From Curtobacterium sp. Leaf261 (lineage in GTDB: Bacteria > Actinomycetota > Actinomycetes > Actinomycetales > Microbacteriaceae): 64,000 nucleotides of DNA. The stretch is taken from NCBI RefSeq assembly GCF_001422205.1, contig NZ_LMMJ01000001.1, forward strand, positions 489,591-553,590. Reading direction: 5' to 3'. The translations under genes and the position numbers were made by a program. Shown piece after piece: positions 53,507 to 61,203 of the stretch (positions are counted from its first letter, which is position 1; each line of letters begins with the position of its first letter). The notes under the pieces were generated by a model. That model searched no databases and was not told the origin of the DNA. It saw only the letters and a list, made by a program, of their open reading frames with translations.

Positions 53507-54427
53507 TCAGCGTCGGGACTGCGGGTGGTGCTTCGCGAGCTGGAACACCCCGGTGATCGCGATGACGGCGGCCACGAGGAACCCGACGACCGCGATGCCC
53601 GGTGCGCCGGACGCCTCACCGAGCACGATGATGCCGATGCCGACCGCCACGATCGGGTCGATCACCGTGAGTCCCGCGATCACGAGGTCCGCCGGCCCCG
53701 ATGCGTAGGCGTTCTGGACGAAGTAGCCCCCGAGCGCGGACGCCACCACGACGCCGACCACTGCGAACACCGTCACCCAGTCGAACGTGTGGTTGACGAA
53801 CCGGTTCAGCGACACCTTGGCGAGCGTCGCCACGAACCCGTAGAGCACGCCGGCGCCGATGATGTAGTACAGCGCGCTCTTGTGCCGCTGGACGACCTTG
53901 AACGACAGCAGCACGAGCGCCAGGACGATCGCCAGGACGACGAGCACGGTGACGAGCTGCGGCCGCGTGATCGCCGACTCGTGACCGACGAGCGCCGCGA
54001 TGCCGACGAAGATCGCGACGCCGATGATGCAGGTCCACACCGCTCGGCGCGACCGTTGCCCGAGTGGGACGCCGGACGCCCTGGTCGAGAACCACGTCGT
54101 GATGACGAGGGCCACGGCACCGAGTGGTTGCACCACGATGAGCGGCGCGAACGTGATGCTGATCAGCTGCAGGACGACCGCGAGGCCGAGCATGAGCGTG
54201 CCGAGCACCCAGTTGCCGCTCCCGATGAGCGCGAGCATGTGCCGGACGCTCAGCCCGCTCGTCTGCTTGCCGAGTCTCGCCTCGACGCGCTTGACACCGC
54301 GGCTCTGGAACTGGGCTCCGAGGGAGAGGAACACGGCGCCGACGAGGGCCACCGGGATCATGAGCGCCTGGAAGGGGGTCAGGTTGATGTTGACCGCGTC
54401 CGTGAGGTCGGTGAGGTCAGAGGTCAC
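53507..54427 (-). CDS. DMT-superfamily transporter
   Basis: The 306-residue protein has about nine or ten membrane helices arranged as two related halves, with LGAQFQSRGVKRVEARLG as the first cytoplasmic loop. The segments ITFAPLIVVQPLGAVALVIT and GPADLVIAGLTVIDPIVAVG with GIIVLGEASG match the repeated EamA-type pattern and resemble NIPA-like magnesium transporters. The substrate is not known. The GTG start at 54427 follows a TAACCT-N6 leaderless promoter divergent from def. Confidence 0.88.
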   Translation of the reverse strand: MTSDLTDLTDAVNINLTPFQALMIPVALVGAVFLSLGAQFQSRGVKRVEARLGKQTSGLSVRHMLALIGSGNWVLGTLMLGLAVVLQLISITFAPLIVVQPLGAVALVITTWFSTRASGVPLGQRSRRAVWTCIIGVAIFVGIAALVGHESAITRPQLVTVLVVLAIVLALVLLSFKVVQRHKSALYYIIGAGVLYGFVATLAKVSLNRFVNHTFDWVTVFAVVGVVVASALGGYFVQNAYASGPADLVIAGLTVIDPIVAVGIGIIVLGEASGAPGIAVVGFLVAAVIAITGVFQLAKHHPQSRR

Positions 54428-54433
54428 GCGACG

Positions 54434-54461
54434 AGGTTATCCTCCGCGGGGCCGATAACCT
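54434..54461. promoter_or_regulatory. Mirror-image divergent leaderless promoters
   Basis: Minus-strand TAACCT (54439-54434) lies six bases before the DMT transporter GTG, and plus-strand TAACCT (54456-54461) lies six bases before the def ATG. The whole intergenic region is 40 bases, so the two -10 elements must compete or share RNA polymerase. Confidence 0.7.
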
Positions 54462-54467
54462 GGACGA

Positions 54468-55043
54468 ATGGCCGTACTTCCGATCCGCATCACCGGCGAG
54501 CCCGTGCTCCACACCCCGGCAGAGGAGGTCACCGAGTTCGACGACGCGCTCCGCACCCTCGTCGCGGACATGCTCGAGACGACCGACGCGGCTCCCGGCG
54601 TCGGTCTCGCAGGCCCGCAGGTCGGCGTCGGCAAGCGTCTGTTCGTGTACTCGTGGACCGGCGACGACGATGTGCTCTGGCGCGGCGCGGCCATCAACCC
54701 CGTGCTCTGGATCACACCGGCGGTCCCGGAGTCGGTCGACGAGCTCGACGAGGACGACGAGTCCGAGGGCTGCCTGTCCCTGCCGGGCGAGCGGTTCCCC
54801 CTCCGCCGCGCCGAGGGTGCGCTCCTCCGCGCGTTCGACGAGCACGGCGAGCCCTTCGAGATCGAGGCGCACGGGTGGCTCGCGCGGATCTTCCAGCACG
54901 AGTACGACCACCTCGACGGACTGCTCTACGCGGACCGGCTGTCGCACCCGTTCGGCAAGCAGGCCGTCAAGGCGGTCAAGAAGCAGAGCTGGGGCGTCCC
55001 TGGCAAGAGCTGGCTCCCGGGTCACGACCACCCGGAGGGCTGA
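54468..55043 (+). CDS. def: Peptide deformylase
   Basis: It removes the formyl group from new proteins. The three motifs are complete: PGVGLAGPQVGVG (residues 43-55), SEGCLSLPGERF with the metal cysteine 102, and IFQHEYDHLDGLLY with histidines 144 and 148 and catalytic glutamate 145. The 191-residue length fits actinobacterial deformylases. It starts directly from a leaderless promoter and ends at a strong terminator. Confidence 0.96.
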   Translation: MAVLPIRITGEPVLHTPAEEVTEFDDALRTLVADMLETTDAAPGVGLAGPQVGVGKRLFVYSWTGDDDVLWRGAAINPVLWITPAVPESVDELDEDDESEGCLSLPGERFPLRRAEGALLRAFDEHGEPFEIEAHGWLARIFQHEYDHLDGLLYADRLSHPFGKQAVKAVKKQSWGVPGKSWLPGHDHPEG

Positions 55044-55075
55044 CGTCGGCGGACGCCCCACGCCGACCACGAACA

Positions 55076-55110
55076 AGGCCCCCGTCGCAGTGACGGGGGC
55101 CTCCTTCTTG
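55076..55110 (+). terminator. Rho-independent terminator of def
   Basis: AGGCCCCCGTC and GACGGGGGCCT form a perfect 11-bp stem with a 5-base loop, followed by CCTTCTTG. It lies between def and the convergent tRNA-Asn. Confidence 0.88.
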
Positions 55111-55123
55111 CGGGAGCTGCTTG

Positions 55124-55196
55124 CTCCCCGAGTTGGACTCGAACCAACAACCTGCCGGTTAACAGCCGGCTGCTCTGCCAATTGAGCTATCGAGGA
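55124..55196 (-). tRNA. tRNA-Asn (GTT anticodon)
   Basis: The 73-base minus-strand cloverleaf has acceptor arms TCCTCGA and TCGGGGA and anticodon stem GCCGG/CCGGC. The loop CTGTTAA carries anticodon GTT. The T arm is GTTGG-TTCGAGT-CCAAC, with discriminator G. Confidence 0.96.
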
Positions 55197-55309
55197 TCAC
55201 TGTCTGGGCTTCAACAGCGGTGTCAACCATAGCAGGACGCCCGGCCGCTGATCACCATCCGCCACGCCACCCGGGCGAGTCGCGTGACCGTCGTCGCCGG
55301 GGACGCCGC

Positions 55310-56335
55310 TCAGTAGCCGGCGACCGGGTCCACCACGCCGATGAAGCCCTCGCCCGACCCGTCGAGGAACGCCGCGGTGTTGACGCGGATCCGCTCGGCG
55401 AGCAGCGGCGCCACCATCTCCGGGGTGTCGGCCTGGTGCGGCGTGATGACGGCCCCGGGTTCGTCCCACAGCGGATGCTCGTCGGGGAGCGGCTCCGGGT
55501 CGGTCACGTCGAGACCCGCCGCGGCGATCTCGCCGGTGCGGAGCGCCTCGACGAGGGCGTCGGTGTCGACGAGCCCGCCACGGGCGATGTTGACGAGCCG
55601 CGCCGACGGCTTCATCAGACGGAACTGGGCGGCGCCGAGGAGCTTCGCGGTGCCGGAGGTCATCGCGGCGGCGACCATGACGACGTCCGCGGACGGCAGG
55701 ACCTCGTCGAGGTGGTCGACGGTGACCGTCCGGTCGGCACCGTCCACCGGATCACTCGACCGTCGGACGACCGTGACGTGCACGTCGAACGGCGCGAGCA
55801 GGCGGAGGTACTCGATCGCGATGCCGCCGGCGCCGATCACGACGACGTCCCGCCCGTAGAGCGAGACACCCTCCGGTTCGGTCGCCCACGAGCGTGCCCG
55901 AGCCCGCTTCTGCAGGACTCGGAGCGTGCCGAGCGTCAGGGCCAGGGCATGCTCCGCGACCGGCTCGGCGTAGGCGCCCTTGGCGCTCGTGAAGAGCACC
56001 CGCTCACCGTGGTCGGCGATGATGTGGGCGAACGCGTCCACCCCGGCGAACGGGAGCTGGACCCAGGTGGCCGCGGGAGATGCCTCCAGTGCGGCCGCCA
56101 GGCCATCCGGATCGCGCGCGTCGAGCCAGACGATCCCGCGCGTGTCCGGCGAGGCCGGTGCCACGGTGCCGCCCGCCGACTCGACGGCGGCGACGTGGAG
56201 ATCGCGTTCGGACGGGAGGATCGCCACCGGTCCCGCGGTCGGCACCGGTCCGGCGAGTGGCCGGCCCACGTCGGTCACCACCGCGCGGTGCCCGCGCGCT
56301 CGACGGTCGGACACGGGGGTGGATGCGTCGTTCAC
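55310..56335 (-). CDS. D-isomer-specific 2-hydroxyacid dehydrogenase
   Basis: The NAD-binding motif VVVIGAGGIAIEYLRLLAPF lies near the middle. Catalytic residues follow in order: arginine in VNIARGGLVDTDAL, glutamate in DVTDPEPLPDEHPLW and histidine in VITPHQADTPE. It interconverts a 2-keto acid and a D-2-hydroxy acid; the substrate is unknown. The GTG start at 56335 overlaps the ABC ATPase stop (GTGA), so it is the last gene of the peptide-transporter operon. An N-terminal extension of about 40 residues precedes the usual domain. Confidence 0.9.
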   Translation of the reverse strand: MNDASTPVSDRRARGHRAVVTDVGRPLAGPVPTAGPVAILPSERDLHVAAVESAGGTVAPASPDTRGIVWLDARDPDGLAAALEASPAATWVQLPFAGVDAFAHIIADHGERVLFTSAKGAYAEPVAEHALALTLGTLRVLQKRARARSWATEPEGVSLYGRDVVVIGAGGIAIEYLRLLAPFDVHVTVVRRSSDPVDGADRTVTVDHLDEVLPSADVVMVAAAMTSGTAKLLGAAQFRLMKPSARLVNIARGGLVDTDALVEALRTGEIAAAGLDVTDPEPLPDEHPLWDEPGAVITPHQADTPEMVAPLLAERIRVNTAAFLDGSGEGFIGVVDPVAGY

Positions 56336-57264
56336 TGGACTCCTTCGGTCGGCGCCGCGCCGGCGCTGGGCGATTCCGCAGGCGCCACCCCGGCGCGTGG
56401 TGCTGACGAGCGACGAGCCGTCGGGGCGGCGCGCTTGGTCGCGCGTGCCGAGGTGGCGGCGAGGATCTTGACGTAGGGGTCGAGCGGCGCGTCGAAGACC
56501 TCGTCGAACGTGCCGATGCCGACCAGTCGCCCCTCGTTCAGGATCGCGACGCGATCGGCGAGGGCACGCGCCTCTCGCACGTCGCTCGACACGACCACGG
56601 CGGAGAACCCGATCGTGCGCTGCAGTTTCACGAGCGCCTCGAGCACGGACTGCCGCACCAGGACGTCGACGCCCCGGGCGGGTTCGTCCGCGACCAGGAG
56701 CTCCGGCTCGAGGACGAGGGACCGGGCGAGTGCGACACGCTGCCGCTGTCCGCTGGAGAGCTCCCACGTCGGCGCGCGCATGATGCCGAGCGGCAGGTGC
56801 ACCGCGTCGACGAGCCGCGCGACCATCAGGCCGGCCTCCTTGCGGTCGAATCGTCGGTCCCTGGCGTAGATCGGTTCGGCGATGGCCTCGCCCACGGTCA
56901 GGTCGGGGCTCAGGCGGTCGGCGGCGTCCTGGGCGAGGTACCCGATCGTGCCGAGCAGCCGGGTGCGCCGTCGCGAGTGCGCCCTGAGGTGCCTGACCCG
57001 CTGCCCGAGGACCGTCAGCTCCCCGCCGACGATCCGCCGTCTGCTCGACGCCTCGCCGTCCTGGCCGTTGCCGAGCTGCCCCGCGACCGCCGCAGCGAAC
57101 GTCGACTTGCCCGAACCGGACTGGCCGAGCAGCGCGATGATCTCCCCCTGCCGGACCTCCAGGCTCACGCCGTCGACCGCTCGGATCGGACGACTCGACG
57201 CCGTCCCCCGGTACTCGATCGAGACGTCGTCCGCCACGACGGCCGGGCCGTTCACCGCGATCAT
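56332..57264 (-). CDS. Additional ABC transporter ATP-binding protein, peptide/nickel type
   Basis: The 310-residue protein has Walker A GQSGSGKSTFAAAVAG, signature LSSGQRQRVALARSL (S in place of the first G), Walker B LLVADEPARGVDVLV and no obvious switch histidine (VVVSSDVREARAL). DEPARGVD with SSD in place of THD departs from the canonical set. A Pro/Ala-rich tail follows. It lies 72 bases after the fused DppD-DppF gene, which already supplies two ATPase domains, so its partner and role are unclear. Confidence 0.85.
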   Translation of the reverse strand: MIAVNGPAVVADDVSIEYRGTASSRPIRAVDGVSLEVRQGEIIALLGQSGSGKSTFAAAVAGQLGNGQDGEASSRRRIVGGELTVLGQRVRHLRAHSRRRTRLLGTIGYLAQDAADRLSPDLTVGEAIAEPIYARDRRFDRKEAGLMVARLVDAVHLPLGIMRAPTWELSSGQRQRVALARSLVLEPELLVADEPARGVDVLVRQSVLEALVKLQRTIGFSAVVVSSDVREARALADRVAILNEGRLVGIGTFDEVFDAPLDPYVKILAATSARATKRAAPTARRSSAPRAGVAPAESPSAGAAPTEGVQ

Positions 57265-57336
57265 GCGCCCTCTTCCGTGCTCGTCGTCACGCGGCCTGAT
57301 CGCTCGCGCGCCCCACCCGGTCCCCCGGCGCCGCCG

Positions 57337-59061
57337 TCATGCCGTCGCCGCGCTGTCGAGCTGTGCCAGCGTACGCCGTCGCTCGGCCTGTTCGGCGGGG
57401 TCGGGGACCGGGAGCGACGCCAGGAGACGCTGCGTGTACGGGTGCTGCGGGGCGCCGAGCACCTCGGCCGCGGTGCCCTCCTCGACGAGGTCGCCGCGGT
57501 AGAGCACGGCGATCCGGTCCGAGAGCGCACCGACGACGGCGAGGTCGTGGCTGATGAACAGGGACGCGAACCCGAGGTCCTGCTGCAGCTCGAGGAAGAG
57601 CTCCAGGACCTTCGCCTGCACCGACACGTCGAGGGCGCTGGTCGGCTCGTCCGCGATGAGCAGCGTGGGCTCGAGCGCCAGCGACCGTGCGAGCGACGCG
57701 CGCTGCCGCTGACCACCGGAGAGCTCGTGCGGGTACCGGTCGCCGTAGGCCTTCGGGAGCTGCACCGCCTCGAGGAGCTCGTCGACACGGGTCCTTGCCT
57801 GCCGCGGGGACTTCGCCACCCCGTGGACCACGAGGGGCTCGGCGACCGCGTCCGCGATCGTCAGCAGGGGGTTGAAGCTCGACGCCGGGTCCTGGAAGAC
57901 GAAGCCGATGTCCTTCCGGAGGCGCTTGAAGTCGCGCTCCCGGTACCCGAGCATCTCCGTGCCGAGGACCTCGAGCGAGCCGCCGGTGACCCTCGTCAGG
58001 CCGGCGATCGCCCGGCCGATGGTGGTCTTGCCCGATCCGGACTCCCCCACGAGGCCGAGGACCTCGCCGGGGCGGATCGTCAGGTCGACGCCCTTGACCG
58101 CGCGGAACGCCGGGCTGCCGAGGCGTCCGGGGTACTCGATCTCGAGACCCCGTGCCCGCACGACGGGCGCGACCGACTCGTCGACGAGCGCCCGCCTGTC
58201 GGAGGTGGTCGCCGCCTCCAGTCTGGGCACCGCGGCCAGGAGGCGCTTGGTGTACTCCGCCTCGGGGCTCGCGAACAGCGTGCGGACGTCCGCCTGCTCG
58301 ACGACCTCGCCCTGGTACATGACGGCGACGCGGTCCGCCAGGTCCGCGACGACGCCCATGTTGTGGGTGATCAGGACGATCGCGGCACCGAACTCGTCGC
58401 GGCAGCGGCGGAGCAGGTCGAGGATCTCGGCCTGCACCGTGACGTCGAGCGCCGTCGTCGGTTCGTCGGCGATGATGACGCTCGGTTCGAGCACCAGTGC
58501 CATCGCGATGACGACGCGCTGCTTCTGGCCGCCGGAGAACTGGTGCGGGTAGTGGTCGACCCGGGTCTCCGGGTCGGGGATGCCGACCCGACGGAGGTAC
58601 TCGATCGCCCGCTCCCGAGCCTCCTTCTTGGAGACGCCACCGTGCGCGCGGATGCCCTCCGCGATCTGCCACCCCACCGTGTAGACGGGGTTGAGGGCGG
58701 TCGACGGCTCCTGGAACACCATCGCGCCGGCGGTCCCCCGGAGCTCGCGGAGGCGCTGCCGGGAGACCCGGACGACGTCGTCCCCGCCGATCACGACCGC
58801 ACCGGACACCGTCGCGGTCTCCGGGAGCAGCCGCAGCATGCTCCTGGCGGTCACGGACTTGCCCGAGCCGGACTCGCCGACGAGGGCCAGGACCTCACCC
58901 GGGCGGACGTCGACCGAGACGTGGTCAACCGCGTACACGGCCCCGTTGTCGGTCGCGAACGTGACGGAGAGGTCGTCGACCGTCACGACGGCGTCGCGGT
59001 CCTCCACGGCCCGGTTCGCCATGTCGCGGTCCGCGGCCTGTCGGCGTTCGATGTCGCTCAT
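57337..59061 (-). CDS. Oligopeptide ABC transporter ATP-binding protein, fused DppD-DppF type
   Basis: The 574-residue protein contains two complete ATPase domains. Domain 1 has GESGSGKSVTARSML, FSGGQKQRVVIAMAL and IIADEPTTALDVTVQ; domain 2 has GESGSGKTTIGRAIAG, LSGGQRQRASLARSL and LIADEPTSALDVSVQ. HNMGVVADLADRV and SHDLAVVGALSDRI hold the switch histidines. It powers peptide-type uptake through the two permeases encoded just upstream. The start at 59061 overlaps the DppC-type stop by four bases. Confidence 0.95.
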   Translation of the reverse strand: MSDIERRQAADRDMANRAVEDRDAVVTVDDLSVTFATDNGAVYAVDHVSVDVRPGEVLALVGESGSGKSVTARSMLRLLPETATVSGAVVIGGDDVVRVSRQRLRELRGTAGAMVFQEPSTALNPVYTVGWQIAEGIRAHGGVSKKEARERAIEYLRRVGIPDPETRVDHYPHQFSGGQKQRVVIAMALVLEPSVIIADEPTTALDVTVQAEILDLLRRCRDEFGAAIVLITHNMGVVADLADRVAVMYQGEVVEQADVRTLFASPEAEYTKRLLAAVPRLEAATTSDRRALVDESVAPVVRARGLEIEYPGRLGSPAFRAVKGVDLTIRPGEVLGLVGESGSGKTTIGRAIAGLTRVTGGSLEVLGTEMLGYRERDFKRLRKDIGFVFQDPASSFNPLLTIADAVAEPLVVHGVAKSPRQARTRVDELLEAVQLPKAYGDRYPHELSGGQRQRASLARSLALEPTLLIADEPTSALDVSVQAKVLELFLELQQDLGFASLFISHDLAVVGALSDRIAVLYRGDLVEEGTAAEVLGAPQHPYTQRLLASLPVPDPAEQAERRRTLAQLDSAATA

Positions 59062-60041
59062 GCGCCTGCTCCTCCCGGCGCGTCGACGACGCGCTGCTTC
59101 GCCCGACGACGTGCGCGGAGGCGCGGGTCGGAGATGTCGTTGAGGCTCTCGCCGATGAACGTGACGCCGAGCACCAGGAGGACGATCGCGACCCCCGGGT
59201 AGACGCCCGTCCACCAGATCCCGCTCGCGGTGTCGGACAGCGCGCGGTTGAGGTCGTAGCCCCACTCCGAGCCCGCGGTCGGACCGATGCCGAAGCCCAG
59301 GAAGCCGAGGCTCGCGAGCGTCAGGATCGCGTCGGACGCGTTGAGGGTGAGGATGAGCGGCAGCGACCTCGTGGAGTTGCGGAGCACGTGGCGGGTCATG
59401 ATCCGCCACGGGTTCGTCCCGACGACGCGCGCGGACTCCACGAACGCCTCGCCCTTCAGCCGCACGGCCTCGGCGCGGACGACCCGGAAGTACTGCGGCA
59501 CGTACACGACGGTGATCGAGATGCCGGCGGAGATGATGCCGCCCGCGTAGCTCGACTGACCGCCGGAGATCACGATCGACACGACGATCGCGAGCAGCAG
59601 GGACGGGAACGCGTAGACGGCGTCGGCGATGACCACGAGGATCCGGTCGAGCCAACCGCCGAGGTAGCCGGAGACGAGACCGAGCAGGACACCGACGATG
59701 ATCGAGACGACCACCGCGACGATGACGACGAGGACCGCGGTCCGTGCACCGAAGACGACGCGGCTGAACACGTCGTACCCGCCGACGGTCGTGCCCCAGA
59801 TGTGCTCGGCACTCGGGGCCCCGGTCCGGGGGAACGACTGACCCGATCCGTCCTGCAGCTGGGCGAACCCGTACGGGGCGATGAGCGGTGCGAACACCGC
59901 GATGAGGATGAAGGCGGCGCAGATCACGACGCCGGTGGTGAGCATGGCGCGCTGCCATCCCACGCTGCGGCGGAGCTGCACCACGACGGGCAGCCGCTTC
60001 CACCAGGACTCGTGACGGTCGACGAGGCTCGTGTCGGCCAT
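59058..60041 (-). CDS. Oligopeptide ABC transporter permease, DppC type
   Basis: The 327-residue protein has about six membrane helices and the DppC features: HIWGTTVGGYDVFSRVVFGA, and the EAA loop EAVRLKGEAFVESARVVGTN with P in NPWRIMTRHVL. FLGFGIGPTAGSEWGYDLN is also typical. It forms the channel together with the DppB-type partner. It overlaps the ATPase gene and follows the other permease by one base. Confidence 0.94.
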   Translation of the reverse strand: MADTSLVDRHESWWKRLPVVVQLRRSVGWQRAMLTTGVVICAAFILIAVFAPLIAPYGFAQLQDGSGQSFPRTGAPSAEHIWGTTVGGYDVFSRVVFGARTAVLVVIVAVVVSIIVGVLLGLVSGYLGGWLDRILVVIADAVYAFPSLLLAIVVSIVISGGQSSYAGGIISAGISITVVYVPQYFRVVRAEAVRLKGEAFVESARVVGTNPWRIMTRHVLRNSTRSLPLILTLNASDAILTLASLGFLGFGIGPTAGSEWGYDLNRALSDTASGIWWTGVYPGVAIVLLVLGVTFIGESLNDISDPRLRARRRAKQRVVDAPGGAGA

Positions 60042-60042
60042 G

Positions 60043-61134
60043 TCAGTACCTCACTCTCGGGTCGATGAGCGCCGCGACGACGTCGACGATGAAGTTCGTG
60101 ACCGCGACGATGACGGCGAGGACGGCGACGATGCCCTGCACGGCGACGAAGTCGCGCGCGGACAGGTACTGCTGGAGCTGGAACCCGAGCCCGCGCCATC
60201 CGAAGGTGGTCTCGGTGAGGACGGAGCCGCCGAGGAGCATGGCGATCTGCAGCCCCATCACGGTGATGATCGGCACGAGTGCCGGGCGGAACGCGTGGCT
60301 CCGGACCAGACGACCCTCGCGGACGCCGCGTGACCGTGCCGCGTCGACGTACTCGGACCCGAGCGTGCCGATCATGTTCGCCCGCACCAGCCGCAGGAAG
60401 ATGCCCGCGGTGAGGAGTCCCAGCGTGAACGCCGGCAGGATCGCGTGCAGCAGGACGTCGCCGATGATCTGGCCATTGCCGGTGCGGAGCGCGTCGATGA
60501 TGTAGATCCCGGTCGCGCCGGGCACCTGGTTCAGCGCGAGCTCGATGCGCGTGGACGCCCGGTCGCCGAGCGGCAGCACGTTCAGCCAGATCGAGAACAC
60601 GAGCTTCAGGAGGAGCCCGCCGAAGAACACCGGGGTCGCGTAGGTCAGGATCGCGAGCGCCCGGAGCAGCACGTCCGGCCAGCGGTCGCGGCAGTAGGCG
60701 GCGACCATGCCGAGGGGGATGCCGAGCACGAGCGCGATGACGAGCGCGTAGAACACGAGCTCGACCGTCGCGCCGCCGTACTGCAGGATGATCCCGCTGA
60801 TCGGCCGGTTGTCGGTGACGGTCGTGCCGAAGTTGCCGCGGACGATCTGCCCGAGGTACTCGAGGTACTGCACGATCACCGGACGGTCGTACCCCGCGGC
60901 GTGCAGACGCTCCTGCAGCTGGTCCGGGGTGAGCCGTCCGCCCACCGAGGCGACGATCGGGTTCCCGATGACGCGCATCAGGAAGAACACGAGCGTCACG
61001 AGGATGAAGACGGTCGGGAAGATGAGGAGGAACCGGATGAGGACGTACCGTCCGAGCCCGCCGCCGCCCGACCGCTTCGCTGCGGTGGGTTTGGTCGGAT
61101 CCGACTCGACGATGTCCGCGTTGGTCACGGTCAC
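60043..61134 (-). CDS. Oligopeptide ABC transporter permease, DppB type
   Basis: The 363-residue protein starts with an extra N-terminal tail of about 25 residues, then RYVLIRFLLIFPTVFILVTL, the classic first helix of DppB permeases. GNFGTTVTDNRPISG and the EAA loop EYVDAARSRGVREGRLVRSH follow. LLGGSVLTETTFGWRGLGF near the end is also typical. It pairs with the DppC-type permease encoded one base downstream. Confidence 0.94.
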   Translation of the reverse strand: MTVTNADIVESDPTKPTAAKRSGGGGLGRYVLIRFLLIFPTVFILVTLVFFLMRVIGNPIVASVGGRLTPDQLQERLHAAGYDRPVIVQYLEYLGQIVRGNFGTTVTDNRPISGIILQYGGATVELVFYALVIALVLGIPLGMVAAYCRDRWPDVLLRALAILTYATPVFFGGLLLKLVFSIWLNVLPLGDRASTRIELALNQVPGATGIYIIDALRTGNGQIIGDVLLHAILPAFTLGLLTAGIFLRLVRANMIGTLGSEYVDAARSRGVREGRLVRSHAFRPALVPIITVMGLQIAMLLGGSVLTETTFGWRGLGFQLQQYLSARDFVAVQGIVAVLAVIVAVTNFIVDVVAALIDPRVRY

Positions 61135-61162
61135 GAGAGGGGGTGCCTTTCTGTCACACGAG

Positions 61163-61191
61163 AGGGGGTGCCTCGTGGCGAGGCACCCCCT
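61163..61191 (-). terminator. Intercistronic hairpin between binding-protein and permease genes
   Basis: AGGGGGTGCCTCG and CGAGGCACCCCCT form a 13-bp stem with a 3-base loop. The left arm AGAGGGGGTGCC is also directly repeated at 61136-61147. It probably terminates or protects most binding-protein transcripts, so that the binding protein outnumbers the permeases. Confidence 0.82.
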
Positions 61192-61203
61192 GACGGTGTG
61201 GGA

